64,000 bases of DNA, taken from assembly GCA_021234155.1 (NCBI GenBank), contig JAJEKV010000018.1:16809415-16873414 (forward strand). The letters run 5' to 3'. A program made the position numbers and the translations under genes. Origin of the DNA: Isoetes taiwanensis (taxonomy: Eukaryota > Streptophyta > Lycopodiopsida > Isoetales > Isoetaceae). Within the stretch, counting starts at the first letter, position 1. Every line of letters starts with the position of its first letter. Below the pieces are notes generated by a model. It was not told the DNA's origin and did no database searches. It saw nothing but the letters and a program-made list of their open reading frames with translations. Positions 10,604 to 20,595 of the stretch are shown here, one piece after another.

Positions 10604-11420
10604 GTTCTCTTGTATTACAGCCGTTGGATCCGTCAATCCTACGGCCCAGATCGTATATTGGAGCCTCTGGGCACCTCTCGTTTCGTTTATGGTCATTTAT
10701 GATTGGGGACATCTATGATTTTGAATTTTAAAATACGAGTTCACCTAAGGTTTTGATGGAATATCAAGTCTCTATACGTCTTCACCTAAGGTTTTAAAGG
10801 TTTTAGAATATGAATTGCGGGAGCTCGAACCTTTACCAAAATAATTCAATATCGTAATAATACTACTTTGACCAATATAACCAGTGAGCTAACACAATTA
10901 TTTTTTTATCTTAAATCTATGTTTTTTTTATAACAATCCATTCAATTGTTTTGGAGATATGATCTATGGTTTTAGGAATTGGCATTTTTACATCCATTTC
11001 AAATCCCCATGGAACCCTCTGTTATTGTGCTCCAAATTCTAAACGAGCGATCCTACGATTCAAATCGTATCTTGGAGTCTCTGGGCACCTCTCGTTTCGT
11101 TTATGGTCATTTATTATTAGGGACACCTTTGATTTCGAAATATGAAATACAAGTTCGCCTAAGGTTTTGATGGAATATCGAGTCTCTATACGTCTTCACT
11201 TAAGGTTTTAAAATATGAATTACGGGGGCTCGAATCTCTATCAAAATAACTCAATGTCCTAATAAGACTACTTTGACCAATATAACCAGTGAGCTAACGT
11301 GATTATTTTTTATCGTAAATCTATGTTTTTTTATAGCAACCCATTCAATTCTTTTTCGGATATGGTCTATGGTTTCAGGAATTGTCATTTCTACATCCAT
11401 ATCAAATCCCCCACAAACGA
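10604..11420. repeat. Tandem 0.41-kb repeat units, first block (2 copies)
   Basis: Units share GGAGCCTCTGGGCACCTCTC, then TTTCGTTTATGGTCATT, GAATATCGAGTCTC, a pseudo-B-box-like GGGCTCGAACCTCTACC and ACCAGTGAGCTAACG. They end in ATCAAATCCCC(A/C)NGGAACCC. GGAG(C/T)CTCTGGGCACC begins at 10660 and 11074, a period of 414 bp. A second block is at 12960-13926. Short ORFs across the units are not genes. Confidence 0.8.
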
Positions 11421-11660
11421 GGATCACTATGTACAGTCCATATCAAGGAATAAAGGGCAAATATGCCCATCCGACAGCTCTTGTTGCCCTACGTAACCCC
11501 CCGTGTGAATATGCACCCAAACCAAAGGGGGTTTAAGGGGGATTTTAATTTAAATGTGTTAAATGCAATGGTTTGTGTTAATAATGCTAATGGTAGTTGT
11601 GTGTTTATTGTTATATTAAAAACATTTTTGGGCCCTTCGGGCCCTAACTAAAGCAAACAT
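11420..11660 (+). repeat. End of G-run TIR repeat family with GC hairpin
   Basis: CCCACAAACGAGGATCACT is followed by GCTCTTGTTGCCCTACG, CCCCCCGTGTGAATATGC, ACCCAAACCAAAGGGGG and GGGGGATTTTAATTTAAATG. About 60 bp later comes the hairpin GGGCCCTTCGGGCCC (about 11629). A two-ended copy is at 34137-34473, with inverted ends at 40060-40240. This copy has only one end. Confidence 0.7.
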
Positions 11661-11763
11661 AGGAAAACTTTATGGGCCTAAATATTAATTACTAAAAAGC
11701 ATAGTAACATCAAGACAAACAAATTATTTCCATTGCAAACAACTATGAGTACATTTTGTAATC

Positions 11764-12540
11764 TCAATTCCCTGCATCACAATGGATCACCTTAACATCA
11801 CGATGAATATGTCCATGTCGATGAAGGTACTCCAAAAATGTGGCAATAATAGTCTCCTCAAAACGATCTGGGTATGCTGCCTTCATTATGTGCAGACATG
11901 AGCCTCCAGTCATATATGGCATAACCACCCAAAGGTTACAGTCTACAACAAATGAACAATACGACTTTACAACATTGGGATGATTAATGAGGCTCATTGT
12001 TTGAGCCTCCCTTCGGATGTCATCCTGCAAATCAAGAAATGACTTACATCATTATTGGCCATCAATGCATCAGCCATAAAAATTTTAAAACAAATATTCT
12101 TACAAACGAAATGCAACGAACTTGAAATGCAACGAACTTGTCATACATGGGCGGAGCAACTATGGCAACGGTTAGAAGATTATGAATGTGTAAGGAGATA
12201 CTTTTGGCTGTGCATTTTCATTCCTTAACATAATAATGCATGCCTATAAGGTCGTAAAACATCCAAAGCAAACATTTTACATGTTTGATACCAAGAAGTG
12301 TGCTTAGAAGATAAGCCCCATCCATCAGGAAATTACAAACTGCAAAATTTAGTATCTTAGTTATTTAGTTATTTATTATTATTAGAGGAAGTAAGTTACC
12401 AGATTGCTATTGCATCTCTCTAGATCGAGACTTTTAACTGCAACCACTTCATTGAATGGAATGCATAGTGCTCTGTACACCACTGCACTGACGCCTTGTC
12501 CTATTTCCTCTAGAATTTTACACTCAGATATCCCAATGGA
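11764..12540 (-). pseudogene. BLUS1/OSR1-like Ser/Thr kinase fragment (two exons)
   Basis: Minus-strand exon 1 (about 12540-12400) reads ILEEIGQGVSAVVYRALC and VVAVKSLDLERCNSNL: the glycine-rich loop and catalytic Lys of a STE20/SPS1-type kinase, closest in feel to plant BLUS1. It ends at a good donor (G|GTAAC). Exon 2 starts after AG at 12024 with DDIRREAQTMSLINHPNVV, continues YCSFVVDCNLWVVMPYMTGG and reaches HIHRDVK of the catalytic loop. A deletion of about 8 residues precedes EYLHRHGHIHRDVK. The frame ends in VIHCDAGN and a stop, with no DFG or C-lobe. The two exons keep correct splice phase, so this is a genomic, not processed, fragment. Confidence 0.8.
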
Positions 12541-12612
12541 TGTTGTCTTGCCGCCACAGTCAATTATAAAAGCTGATATCTAAAATATACCATGTATAAC
12601 ATGCTCCACCTT

Positions 12613-12825
12613 TCAATGATATGCTTTAGCAGGACTGTAACCCTTTCTAAGTTTCAGACCTGGATGTGGAACGTTTTCATAAAAATTATCTAGAATAGGG
12701 CATCGCTCACATCCACAATCTGGCTGATATACATGGTCTTTAGACTTAGCAGATGTAGTTTCATCAACAAATGCATCATCAGAAAGGATATTCACCACAG
12801 GATTTGCCCCCTTTTCTAAAATCAA
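12613..12825 (-). CDS. Unrecognised 70-residue open frame upstream of the kinase relic
   Basis: Residues VNILSDDAFVDETTSAKSKD and CGCERCPILDNFYENVPHP, ending KGYSPAKAYH, look like real coding sequence: varied composition with a CGCERC cluster. I recognise no family. It lies on the same strand about 70 bases upstream of the kinase exon but is closed by a stop before it. It could be a leftover exon of a different gene joined here by rearrangement. Confidence 0.3.
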   Translation of the reverse strand: MILEKGANPVVNILSDDAFVDETTSAKSKDHVYQPDCGCERCPILDNFYENVPHPGLKLRKGYSPAKAYH

Positions 12826-12837
12826 CGGCTAACAAAA

Positions 12838-13926
12838 GGGTGCACTCTAGAAATACTATTTAGTACACCTGGATGAATACGGCCACCAAATCATATGAAA
12901 ACCTTAGAGAAAACAGTACAAAAACAAAAACAAAAAACCCTGTTATAATGCTAGATATTCTAAACAAGGTGTACCCTGGACTACCACAGTCGTCGGTTCC
13001 GTCGATCCTACGGCTCAGATCGTATGTTGAAGCCTCTGGGCATCTCTGGGTTACATATTCTAAACGAGGCACACCCTGGACTACGACAGTCGTTGGATCC
13101 GTTGATCCTAATCCCAAAACATATATTGGAGCCTCTGGGCACCTCTCATTTCGTTTATAGTCATTTATGATTTTGAAATATGAAATACGAGTTCGCCTAA
13201 GATTTTGATGGAATATCGAGTCTCTATACGTCCTCGCCTAAGATTTTAGAATATGACCAGTGAGTTAACGTGATTATTTTTTATCTTAAATCTATATTTT
13301 TTTTATAACAACCCATTCAATTGTTTTGGAGATATGGTCTATGGTTTCAGGAATTGTCATTTTTACATCCATATCAAATCCCCCTGGAACCCCCTACTAT
13401 TATGCTGCATATTCTAAATGAGGTGCACCCTGGACTACTACAGTCGTCCGATCCATCGATTCTATGGCCTAGATCATATATTGGAGCCTCTGGGCACCTC
13501 TGGGCTACATATTTTAAACGAGGTGCACCCTGGACTGCCACAGTCATCGGATCCATCGATTCTACGACCCAATTGGAGCCTCTGGGCACTTCTCGTTTCG
13601 TTTATAGTCTTTTATGATTGGGGACACCTATGATTTTGAAATATGAAATACGAGTTCGCCTAAGGTTTTGATGGAATATCGAGTCTCTATACGTCTTCGC
13701 CTAAAGTTTTAGAATATGAATTTCGGGGGGCTCGAACCTCTACCAAAAGAACTCAATGTCCTAATAAGACTACTTTGACCAATATAATCAGTGAACTAAC
13801 GTGATTATTTTTTATCTTAAATCTATGTTTTATTTATAACAATCCATTCAATAGGATATGGTCTATGGTTTTAGAAATTGTTATTTTTACATCCATATCA
13901 AATCCCTCTGGAACCCCCTGTTATTG
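12838..13926. repeat. Tandem 0.44-kb repeat units, second block
   Basis: It begins with the GCACTCTAGA...CCCTGTTATAATGC block (12840-12955). Two long units follow, with GGAGCCTCTGGGCAC at 13128 and 13572 (period 444). Within each, a subunit of about 97 bp starting GTGCACCCTGGACTA is itself duplicated (for example 12967 and 13064). The last unit is cut by the TIR element at 13927. Its sequence resumes at 17405 (CTGTTATTGTGCTACATATT), which gives the empty site. Confidence 0.82.
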
Positions 13927-13970
13927 CGGGGTCTTTTTTGGCTCCCTAAATCGGGGTCCCCCGCGGCCAG

Positions 13971-14340
13971 AAATCGCTTAAGCGATTTTGGGCAGGAAAA
14001 TCGCTTAAGCGATTTTCCCGCCTAAAAAGGCCCCGCCGGAAAATGCCGAGGATAAAAAAAAAAAAAAAAAAAAATCTTAAGCTTAAGCGATTTTTACCGG
14101 CGCATGCAGGCCGTGAGGCCGCCCCTGGCCGACGAGCCCGAGGACGAGGACTGCCGCAAGACCCAGCGCCGACGAGGCCGGCGCGCGTACGCAGCTTAAA
14201 TTGAAAAAAAAAAAAAAAAAAATTCAAAATCGCTTAAGCGATTTTCAGGTTTCCAGGCTTAAGCGATTTTTAGGTTTCCAGGCTTAAGCGATTTCCAGGC
14301 TTAAGCGATTTTCAGGTTTTCAGGCTTAAGCGATTTCGCC
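13971..14340. repeat. Left array of the AAATCGCTTAAGCGATTT palindrome
   Basis: Full palindromes occur near 13971, 13997 and 14226. Half-length or variant copies (GGCTTAAGCGATTT) are near 14082, 14258, 14280, 14297 and 14322. The stretch 14040-14180 between them is GC-rich, with A runs on either side. Identical short palindromes repeated just inside a transposon end are usually transposase-binding sites; that role is inferred. Confidence 0.85.
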
Positions 14341-14938
14341 TTCACGGATCTTCCAGTTTCCAGTTTTGGAAGTGTTTGACTGCATCCATAAGGTATTTAA
14401 TCTGTGCCCATTTGTGTCTTGATATGCCTAGATTTTGTATTTGTCTTCAGCTCTAGTATTGTTAACATGATGACATCAACACATATACATATATCCAATG
14501 GCTGTCTTGTTATTGGGTTGATCTTATAGTGTCCTATTAGGCTCTCACTCTAAGTTTGCCACCACTATTTGAACCACTGTTAAAACCTTATATTTTATGA
14601 CCATAGGCCACCATAGCCAATAAAATAATGGCATGCACTTATTTATTTCTGGACTAAGCCCCTCGGCTGAACCTTGGAACATGTATTTGGCTAGACCTTG
14701 AGTTATAGATGTAGATCTTGTCAAATCTGTAAATATGACATGACACACTTGGTAACACACTGATGAGTAATCTTCAATTGTTTAACGGTTCGCCCATGAG
14801 AGGAAAGCGCTACCCTATTCTTTCTAGACCTTTTAGATTTGGCTCATATCATTCCATGACCTTATGACAAAACTGGATCATTGATCTATACATGAGGACA
14901 TCTACTAGCCTTTGTTGTATTCTAAAACCATGGGCCTT

Positions 14939-16209
14939 TTAAACCATTGCCATTATAACCATGGTCTTATGACAAAACTGGACCATTGATCTATACATGA
15001 GAACCATCCGTCTGCCAGTATTGCATTCCTCGCCCATTGCCTGCAACCACTGACTAACCACCAATCTCAACGTGTCTTCGTCCACTACAGGTGCTGGTGG
15101 CCGCTCGATGGGCTGGACCTCCGCTTCCCGTCCGGGATATAGCACTTCGAAGAGGTGGGGACGGTACCTAGAGAGAAACATATCTCCCGCTATGAGGTGC
15201 TTGCACACTGGGACATCAGCGGGACAAGTGCAATAGTGTTGCATCATCAAAACCGTATAGCGGACCCCATCATCTGCCCCGGATGCGATGGACAGTTCAA
15301 TGGCCTCGTCGTCCACCACTGTGGGCTGCTGGGGTTCCTCCACCGTGGGCGTGCAAAAATCGCCCACCCTCATCGCCGACCGCCACCCCGAATACGATGC
15401 GGCGTGTGGATGTGCACAAGACGGACGCGGTCTCGCACCTGCACCTCTCCCACTCTGATGTCAATCTGGCTGACAGTGCTAGTCTCATGTTGAGGGAAGT
15501 CACTATCCTTCATGTACATGCGAACCTTGCAACTGCACACCCGCAGGCACTGGGTCACGTATTCCAGCGGGATCCCGTGCCTCGCTATGCCTGTCTCCCA
15601 CTGTGATCTTATTTCTGCCAGGGTCTGCGTCTTCGACAAGTGCTGGCCATTGGCAATGTGGCACTGCGCCACTAGATTGTTCCAATCCTCCACCCAAGGC
15701 ACACACTTATGTGGATGCGATCCCACCTTATGCAAATAGGAAACATGACCGACGACGCCCACGTATAGCCCCTCACGGTATTGCTCCCACCGTCCCTCAT
15801 ATCTATGCCACTCGGAAACAACATGCCTGTCTGGTCTCTGTGGAAGGGGAGGAAAATCTGGGTCTGCGATCCTGATGTCGCAAGGATACGGAGGCCTACC
15901 CTCGTTGACGGAAGCAATCATAAGATCATATGTCTCTTTCAAGAACACATACCCATGGACACGAACTCCTCGGGCCCGTTCCTGCCTAAGCCAGTTGCAC
16001 GGATCGGGATACATCTGAACCACCTCCTGCACGACATTGGAACCACCGGGGCCACAACTAGCACTTGTGGCAACGAACGATGTAGAGCTATCGGCATCTG
16101 ATTGGTCAGATGAATCCTCCCAGTAGTCGCTATTGCCATCATCTGAAAGCTCGCTCATAGAGCCCTCATCCTCATAATCTGAATCCGACATTCTAACAAA
16201 CCCTATCAA
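14939..16209 (-). CDS. SWIM zinc-finger protein of the TIR element (frame change at 15370)
   Basis: On the minus strand a 279-residue frame opens at 16209, with an in-frame Met before SDSDYEDEG and an acidic start rich in D, E and S. It continues through NWLRQERARGVRVHGYVFLK and WHRYEGRWEQYREGLYVGVV and ends at a TGA overlapping an ATG (ATGA, 15370-15373). The second frame, 144 residues, carries MMQHYCTCPADVPVCKHL at residues 43-60: C-x-C-x6-C-x-H, the SWIM finger that closes MULE transposases. The sense seems continuous, so the ATGA is more likely a frameshift or an unseen intron than two genes. A DDE core is not visible. This may be an accessory protein or an N-terminally replaced transposase. 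Confidence 0.65.
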
Positions 16210-16249
16210 ACAAGCTGCACTATGCCGGGCAGAACTCAGAAACTACGAA

Positions 16250-17362
16250 GGCGGATCGCTTAAGCGCTCCTTTGACGAATATGGTAGACCCGCAGGCTCT
16301 GTTTTATATTGAATGGAAAATCGCTCAAGCGATTTTCAATTTTTTTTTTTTTTTTGGCGGCGTGTTTGGCGTTGACTGCACTCTCGACACGTGAAAATCG
16401 CTTAAGATTGCACATGTCTGTCGTGTTTGCACATGTCTGTATCTAAGTACTTTCTACTCTGCAATAGAAACATTGTCATTGATTCTACTACTTGTTTCCC
16501 ATTCATAAAAAAAAATTATACATTGTTTTTGTCCATCCTGAGGACGTGACAATTTGATGCAACCACTTGCATCATTATCTGCACATTCAACATCGTTTCA
16601 TCTTTATTTGGCTCGTTGAGCCATTCTACCGATCGTCATTGCGAGGAACGCCGAGACGTTAAAGCAATCAGAAGCTCCCTTTCACTCATCCTTGCGGCGA
16701 CGATGGTGAAAGGAAGGAGAAGCTGTGGGGATTCTTTGTCCCTTGGAGGAGGAGGAGGAGGAGGAGGGGGATTGCTGATGATGTCCCTTGGAGGAAGAGG
16801 AGGAGGCGGATTACTGCTAGAAGGGACATATCGTGCGAAGACGGTCTTTAACTGCCGGACCATTATAACGAGATGGGCAAGAAGATTGGAGGCGGATCGC
16901 TTAAGCGCTCCTTTGACGCATATGGTAGACCCGCAGGCTTTGTTTTATATTGAATGAAAAATCGCTTACGCGATTTTCAAAAATTTTTTTTTCTTTTTTT
17001 TTGGGGCGTGTCGGCGTTGACAGACGCTGACACGCGAAAATCGCTTAAGCGATTTTCAATTTTTTTTTGGGCGTGTCGGCGCTGATAGACGCTGACTTTT
17101 GAAAATCGCTTAAGCGATTTTCAATTTTTAAAAAACATCACATTGGCGGGATCGCAGGTCGGGCCGACGGGACGATTGACCGAAAATAAAAATAAGCGTT
17201 TTTTCTTTTTTTTGCACCAAAAAAAAAACCACCTGGCCAGGTGATCCCATTTTTCCGGCCACGGAAAGCGAAAATCGCCCCCTTTTGAAAATCGCTTGAG
17301 CGATTTTCGCAAATTTGAAAAATCGCTTAAGCGATTTTTCCAAAATCGCTTAAGCGATTTTG
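16250..17362. repeat. Right array of the AAATCGCTTAAGCGATTT palindrome and a 90-bp duplication
   Basis: Perfect copies occur near 17037, 17102, 17319 and 17342. One-base variants are near 16319 (GCTCAAGC), 16960 (GCTTACGC) and 17287 (GCTTGAGC). The block GGATCGCTTAAGCGCTCC plus TTTGACG(A/C)ATATGGTAGA and GTTTTATATTGAATG occurs twice, at about 16254 and 16894. The 500 bp between these copies contain unrelated sequence, a GGA microsatellite and a short motif discussed in the findings. Confidence 0.82.
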
Positions 17363-17404
17363 GTCCGCGCGAGACCCCGATTTCGGGAGCCAAAAAAGGC
17401 ACCG

Positions 17405-18240
17405 CTGTTATTGTGCTACATATTAGAAAGATAGAAACTCAGCTCTAGAAGGGTATGTGCTCTTTTACAATAAAGTTGGCCATTGATTCAACTTGCATTC
17501 TAAAGGCTTCCATTTGCAAATAATATAGCAGGATATCCTATCATTTCACTGGCTTGATCATAGAGTTGTTGTGTGTTGATCAATGCTTACTATCCAAGCT
17601 AGCAAAAGGTGAGGTTGATGCATGATCGTGTTTATGGTAAGCCTTAAGAAAGAGCATAAGTTATTTTAATCTTGACGTGGCTAAAAAACCAGCAATAACA
17701 TGTGCCTTTTTGCTAGTTGTCCAAGGAATAGTCTCTCGGAATATCAAGGATTATGAGACAATACTTTGTGGGACAGTGGGGACACTACAAAAAATAGTAG
17801 TGCATTATCTTACCGAAAATATTGGTAAACTAGGTAAAACTAAAAGAAGAAGAAGAAGAAGAAGAAGAAGAAGACAATACTGGATTGTAGGGAAATGCAT
17901 ACCTTTTGGGACATGCTCATTTCGGAATGGCAAGGAGAAAGATATGTCAACAACTGATTGTGACATGGTTGAAAATAGGAGAACATGGGTAGAAAACAAA
18001 ATGCAATTATAATATTAAAAAAAATAGAGACTTAGTTCTAGAATTGTATGGGCTCTTCAACTCAAAAGTTCTCCACTAATACAACTTGCACATGTGATCT
18101 AAGGCTTCCAATTGCAAATAACCTTGCAAGATATCTTATCATCGGCTTGATCTTAGAGTTGTCATTTGCAGAGCACTCTTGATGCTCATTAAGAGGTGAG
18201 GTTGATGCATGGTAATGTCTAAGTTGTTTTCATGTTAACA
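17405..18240. repeat. Two diverged direct repeats about 600 bp apart
   Basis: The text near 17425-17640 (CTCAGCTCTAGAA, GGCTTCCATTTGCAAATAA, GGCTTGATCATAGAGTTGT, GGTGAGGTTGATGCATG) recurs in the same order near 18027-18225 (CTTAGTTCTAGAA, GGCTTCCAATTGCAAATAA, GGCTTGATCTTAGAGTTGT, GGTGAGGTTGATGCATG). Between them lies an AAG microsatellite (about 17841-17872) and CACTACAAAAAATAGTAGTG at about 17791, which resembles a CACTA transposon end. No gene is supported. Confidence 0.6.
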
Positions 18241-19600
18241 ACATCTAATTAGAATGGAACGAGAACATAGACCCAAAAATCAGAATGGGAACGATAATAA
18301 AGAACATTTGCATTTTTTAGTTTTGAAAATCAACTTTGTTAATTTGGGATTTTCCGGTCTGGCTAAAAAGGTTTTTGGAATTTTTTTTGCGCGATTTCCT
18401 ATGATTTGAAAGAGTTTTTTTCCGCCGGAAACAACTCCGATACTCCAAAAATCGAAAAACCTCCGTTTAATATGAATTGAAAGTTTTGAGATTTAATGTA
18501 ACTCCACTGGGTTCTCGGTGGAAAATCGTTTTCTGGCCTCTGGGTTTTAAAATCATTCTCTGGCCTCCTCGGTTTTGAGACGGATTTATGTTTTAGACCC
18601 CTATATTTACCAATATCCTTCGGAAAACAGCGGCAGCGCTTGCTACCTTAACCGGCTCTGCTTCTTCTTCGAGATTTCTCAAGGTCCGGCTCTGCTTCCT
18701 CTTGAAGCAGCATGATTACTTCCGGATACATCAAACCAGGTAAGGATACAATTTTATTTATTTAGTCTGCCAGACCGTCCGATTAGATTTCTCTGGAGAA
18801 ACTATCTGGTAAGAAGTGCATATTTGTCCTAGATTTTTTCCATGCATGTGCACGCCCTCTTAATGTTTGTCTTTAGTCCTGTAACAAACTGCAAGTCCAA
18901 TGCATGGATTCCAAAGCTTTGATATGATTGCTAAATTTCTTCTTTTATATAGCTAAGAAGTTTGTGGATAGAACTATGCTTGCATCTATGTAGAATTACA
19001 TATCAAACAGTAATATGGATGAACGGGCAATCTTTTGCATACATTTGCATATCTTTGCATTGGGAACTTTGCACATCTGTCCGGAGTTTGTTTGGAGATG
19101 TACTAAATTTTCCCCTGTGCTTGCATGACAGGATGGATATGCCTGGATATTATTGCACCAAATGGTGCAAAACCATAAGCAGAGAATGTGATGGAAGGTA
19201 GGCCATGCTTCCTTTTTTGAGTTTGTTCTTAATTATTGCTTTGGGTTTTCCTGTAATATAGTACTCTGTTTTACAGAAATGCCATGTTGAGGCTCAATGA
19301 GGTCGTTTTTAAGTTTAAGTTCACTTTATAATATGATATTTTGCCCAATTGGGATAAGCCTATGCACCTCTGCACATTATTTTTGCTGATGATGTTGATC
19401 TCGGTAGCATTCTTGAGTTTTTCTGAGTTATTCATGGCCTGTTTGCAAACTATATAAATAAATGGAGGTCTTTATCCTAAGAAGGGTTTTAGATTGCATG
19501 CTTTCTAGCTCATAAGCCAGCACCCTTGCCCTGAACTTTCTTTTTGTTTGTTTAAATGGCTTTAAAGCAATGATAGGGTTGCTTTGTGTTTTTTCATGCA
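18241..19600. other. No gene supported
   Basis: A short ATG frame (ATGATTACTTCCGGATACAT near 18710) is followed by a GT donor (CAG|GTAAGG). A small frame at 19130-19199 lies between AG and GT. Neither reads into the H+-PPase relic downstream or into a known family. They could be remnants of a first exon, but this is not demonstrable. Confidence 0.35.
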
Positions 19601-19609
19601 GTCCATTTC

Positions 19610-20595
19610 TTGCAGCAAAGCTATTGATCTCATTGCAAGACTGGTGCTGCTACTAACATTATTTTTGGACTTGCTTTGGGCTATAAATCTGTCATCATTC
19701 CAGTTTTTGCTATTGCTATAGCCATTTTCCTGAGCTTCAGCTTAGCTGCCATGTATGGAATTGCTGTTGCTGCTCTTCGAATGCTCAGCACACTTGCCAC
19801 TGGACTTGCCATCGATGCATATGGTCCAATCAGTGACAATGTTGGTGGCATTGCTGAGATGGCTAGTATGAGCCACTCTATTCGTGAGAGGACAGATGCA
19901 TTAGATGCTGCAGGAAACACCACTGCAGCCATAGGAAAGGGGTTCGCTATTGGATCTGCAGCCTTGGTGTCTCTGGCTCTATTTGGCACCTTTGTCAGTA
20001 GGGCTGGCATTGCAGTGGTTGATGTTATTCAGCCTAAGGAATTTGTTGGATTAATTGTTGGGGCCATGCTTCCATATTGGTTCTCAACAATGACCATGAA
20101 AAGTGTTGGCAAAGCAGCATTGGCAATGGTTGAAGAAGTGAGGAGACAATTCAACACCATGCCTGGTCTCATGGAAGGACATGCTAAACCAGACTACAAG
20201 AAATGTGTTGAGATATCAACTAGCGCATCTCTTAAGGAAATGATACCACCTGGTGCTCTGGTTATGTTAACACCTCTGATTGTTGGAACTTTGTTCGGTT
20301 CACAAACTTTGGTTGGATTGTTGGCTGGTGCTTTGGTATCTGGAGTCCAGATTGGGATAATGCAAAGAAATACATTGAGGCTGGTGTTTCTGAACATGCT
20401 AGAACTCTTGGTCCAAAGGGATTGGACGCACACAAAGCAGCTGTAATTGGTGACACCGTTGGCGATCCTCTGAAGGATACCTCAGGTCCTTCTTTGAACA
20501 TATTAATCAAGCTCATGGCTGTAGAGTCGCTAGTGTTTGCACCCTTCTTTGGTTGGAGATGCATTTTATTGTGGAAAGGAAATGGGCACGACTGA
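19610..20595 (+). pseudogene. Vacuolar H+-pyrophosphatase (type I) C-terminal half, frameshifted
   Basis: The plant vacuolar proton pump hydrolyses pyrophosphate in the tonoplast. It is normally about 765 residues with 16 membrane spans. This copy starts mid-protein: [17 protein letters not shown] near 19645, then [40 protein letters not shown] and [17 protein letters not shown]. After [10 protein letters not shown] about 31 bases are missing compared with the family, and the sense moves to another frame: [40 protein letters not shown] and [16 protein letters not shown], stopping at 20593. The pyrophosphate-binding N-terminal half (DVGADLVGK region) is absent. No intron is seen within the copy. 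It is a pseudogene beyond reasonable doubt. Confidence 0.92.

Larger units (their letters stand above)
13927..17404. mobile_element. 3.5-kb Mutator-like TIR element with palindrome arrays
   Basis: A 9-bp duplication CTGTTATTG flanks the element (13918-13926 and 17405-17413). Uninterrupted sister repeats (CCCCCTGTTATTATGCTAC near 35610) confirm the empty site. The ends are inverted over about 65 bp with roughly 8 mismatches (CGGGGTCTTTTTTGGCTCCC versus CGGTGCCTTTTTTGGCTCCC). Inside both ends lie many copies of the palindrome AAATCGCTTAAGCGATTT. One gene, a SWIM-finger protein, sits in the middle on the minus strand. A 9-bp TSD and a SWIM domain point to the Mutator superfamily, but no DDE transposase was found. 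Confidence 0.82.

Noticed and set aside
10518-13633. Several 60-100 residue ORFs repeated along this region
   Set aside because: They are all translations of the same tandem repeat units and show no domain.
16616-16957. Gly-rich ORF across the GGA run
   Set aside because: Low-complexity translation of a trinucleotide repeat, opposite a Pro-rich shadow.
13971-17362. CRISPR-like regular repeats
   Set aside because: The palindromes are unevenly spaced in a plant transposon; there are no spacers of constant length and no cas genes.
17785-17812. CACTA transposon end (CACTACAAAAAATAGTAGTG)
   Set aside because: Only one end of about 12 bases is visible; no partner end, TSD or transposase.
17677-18012. 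ORF with a poly-Arg stretch
   Set aside because: It spans an AAG microsatellite; the flanks have no coding character.
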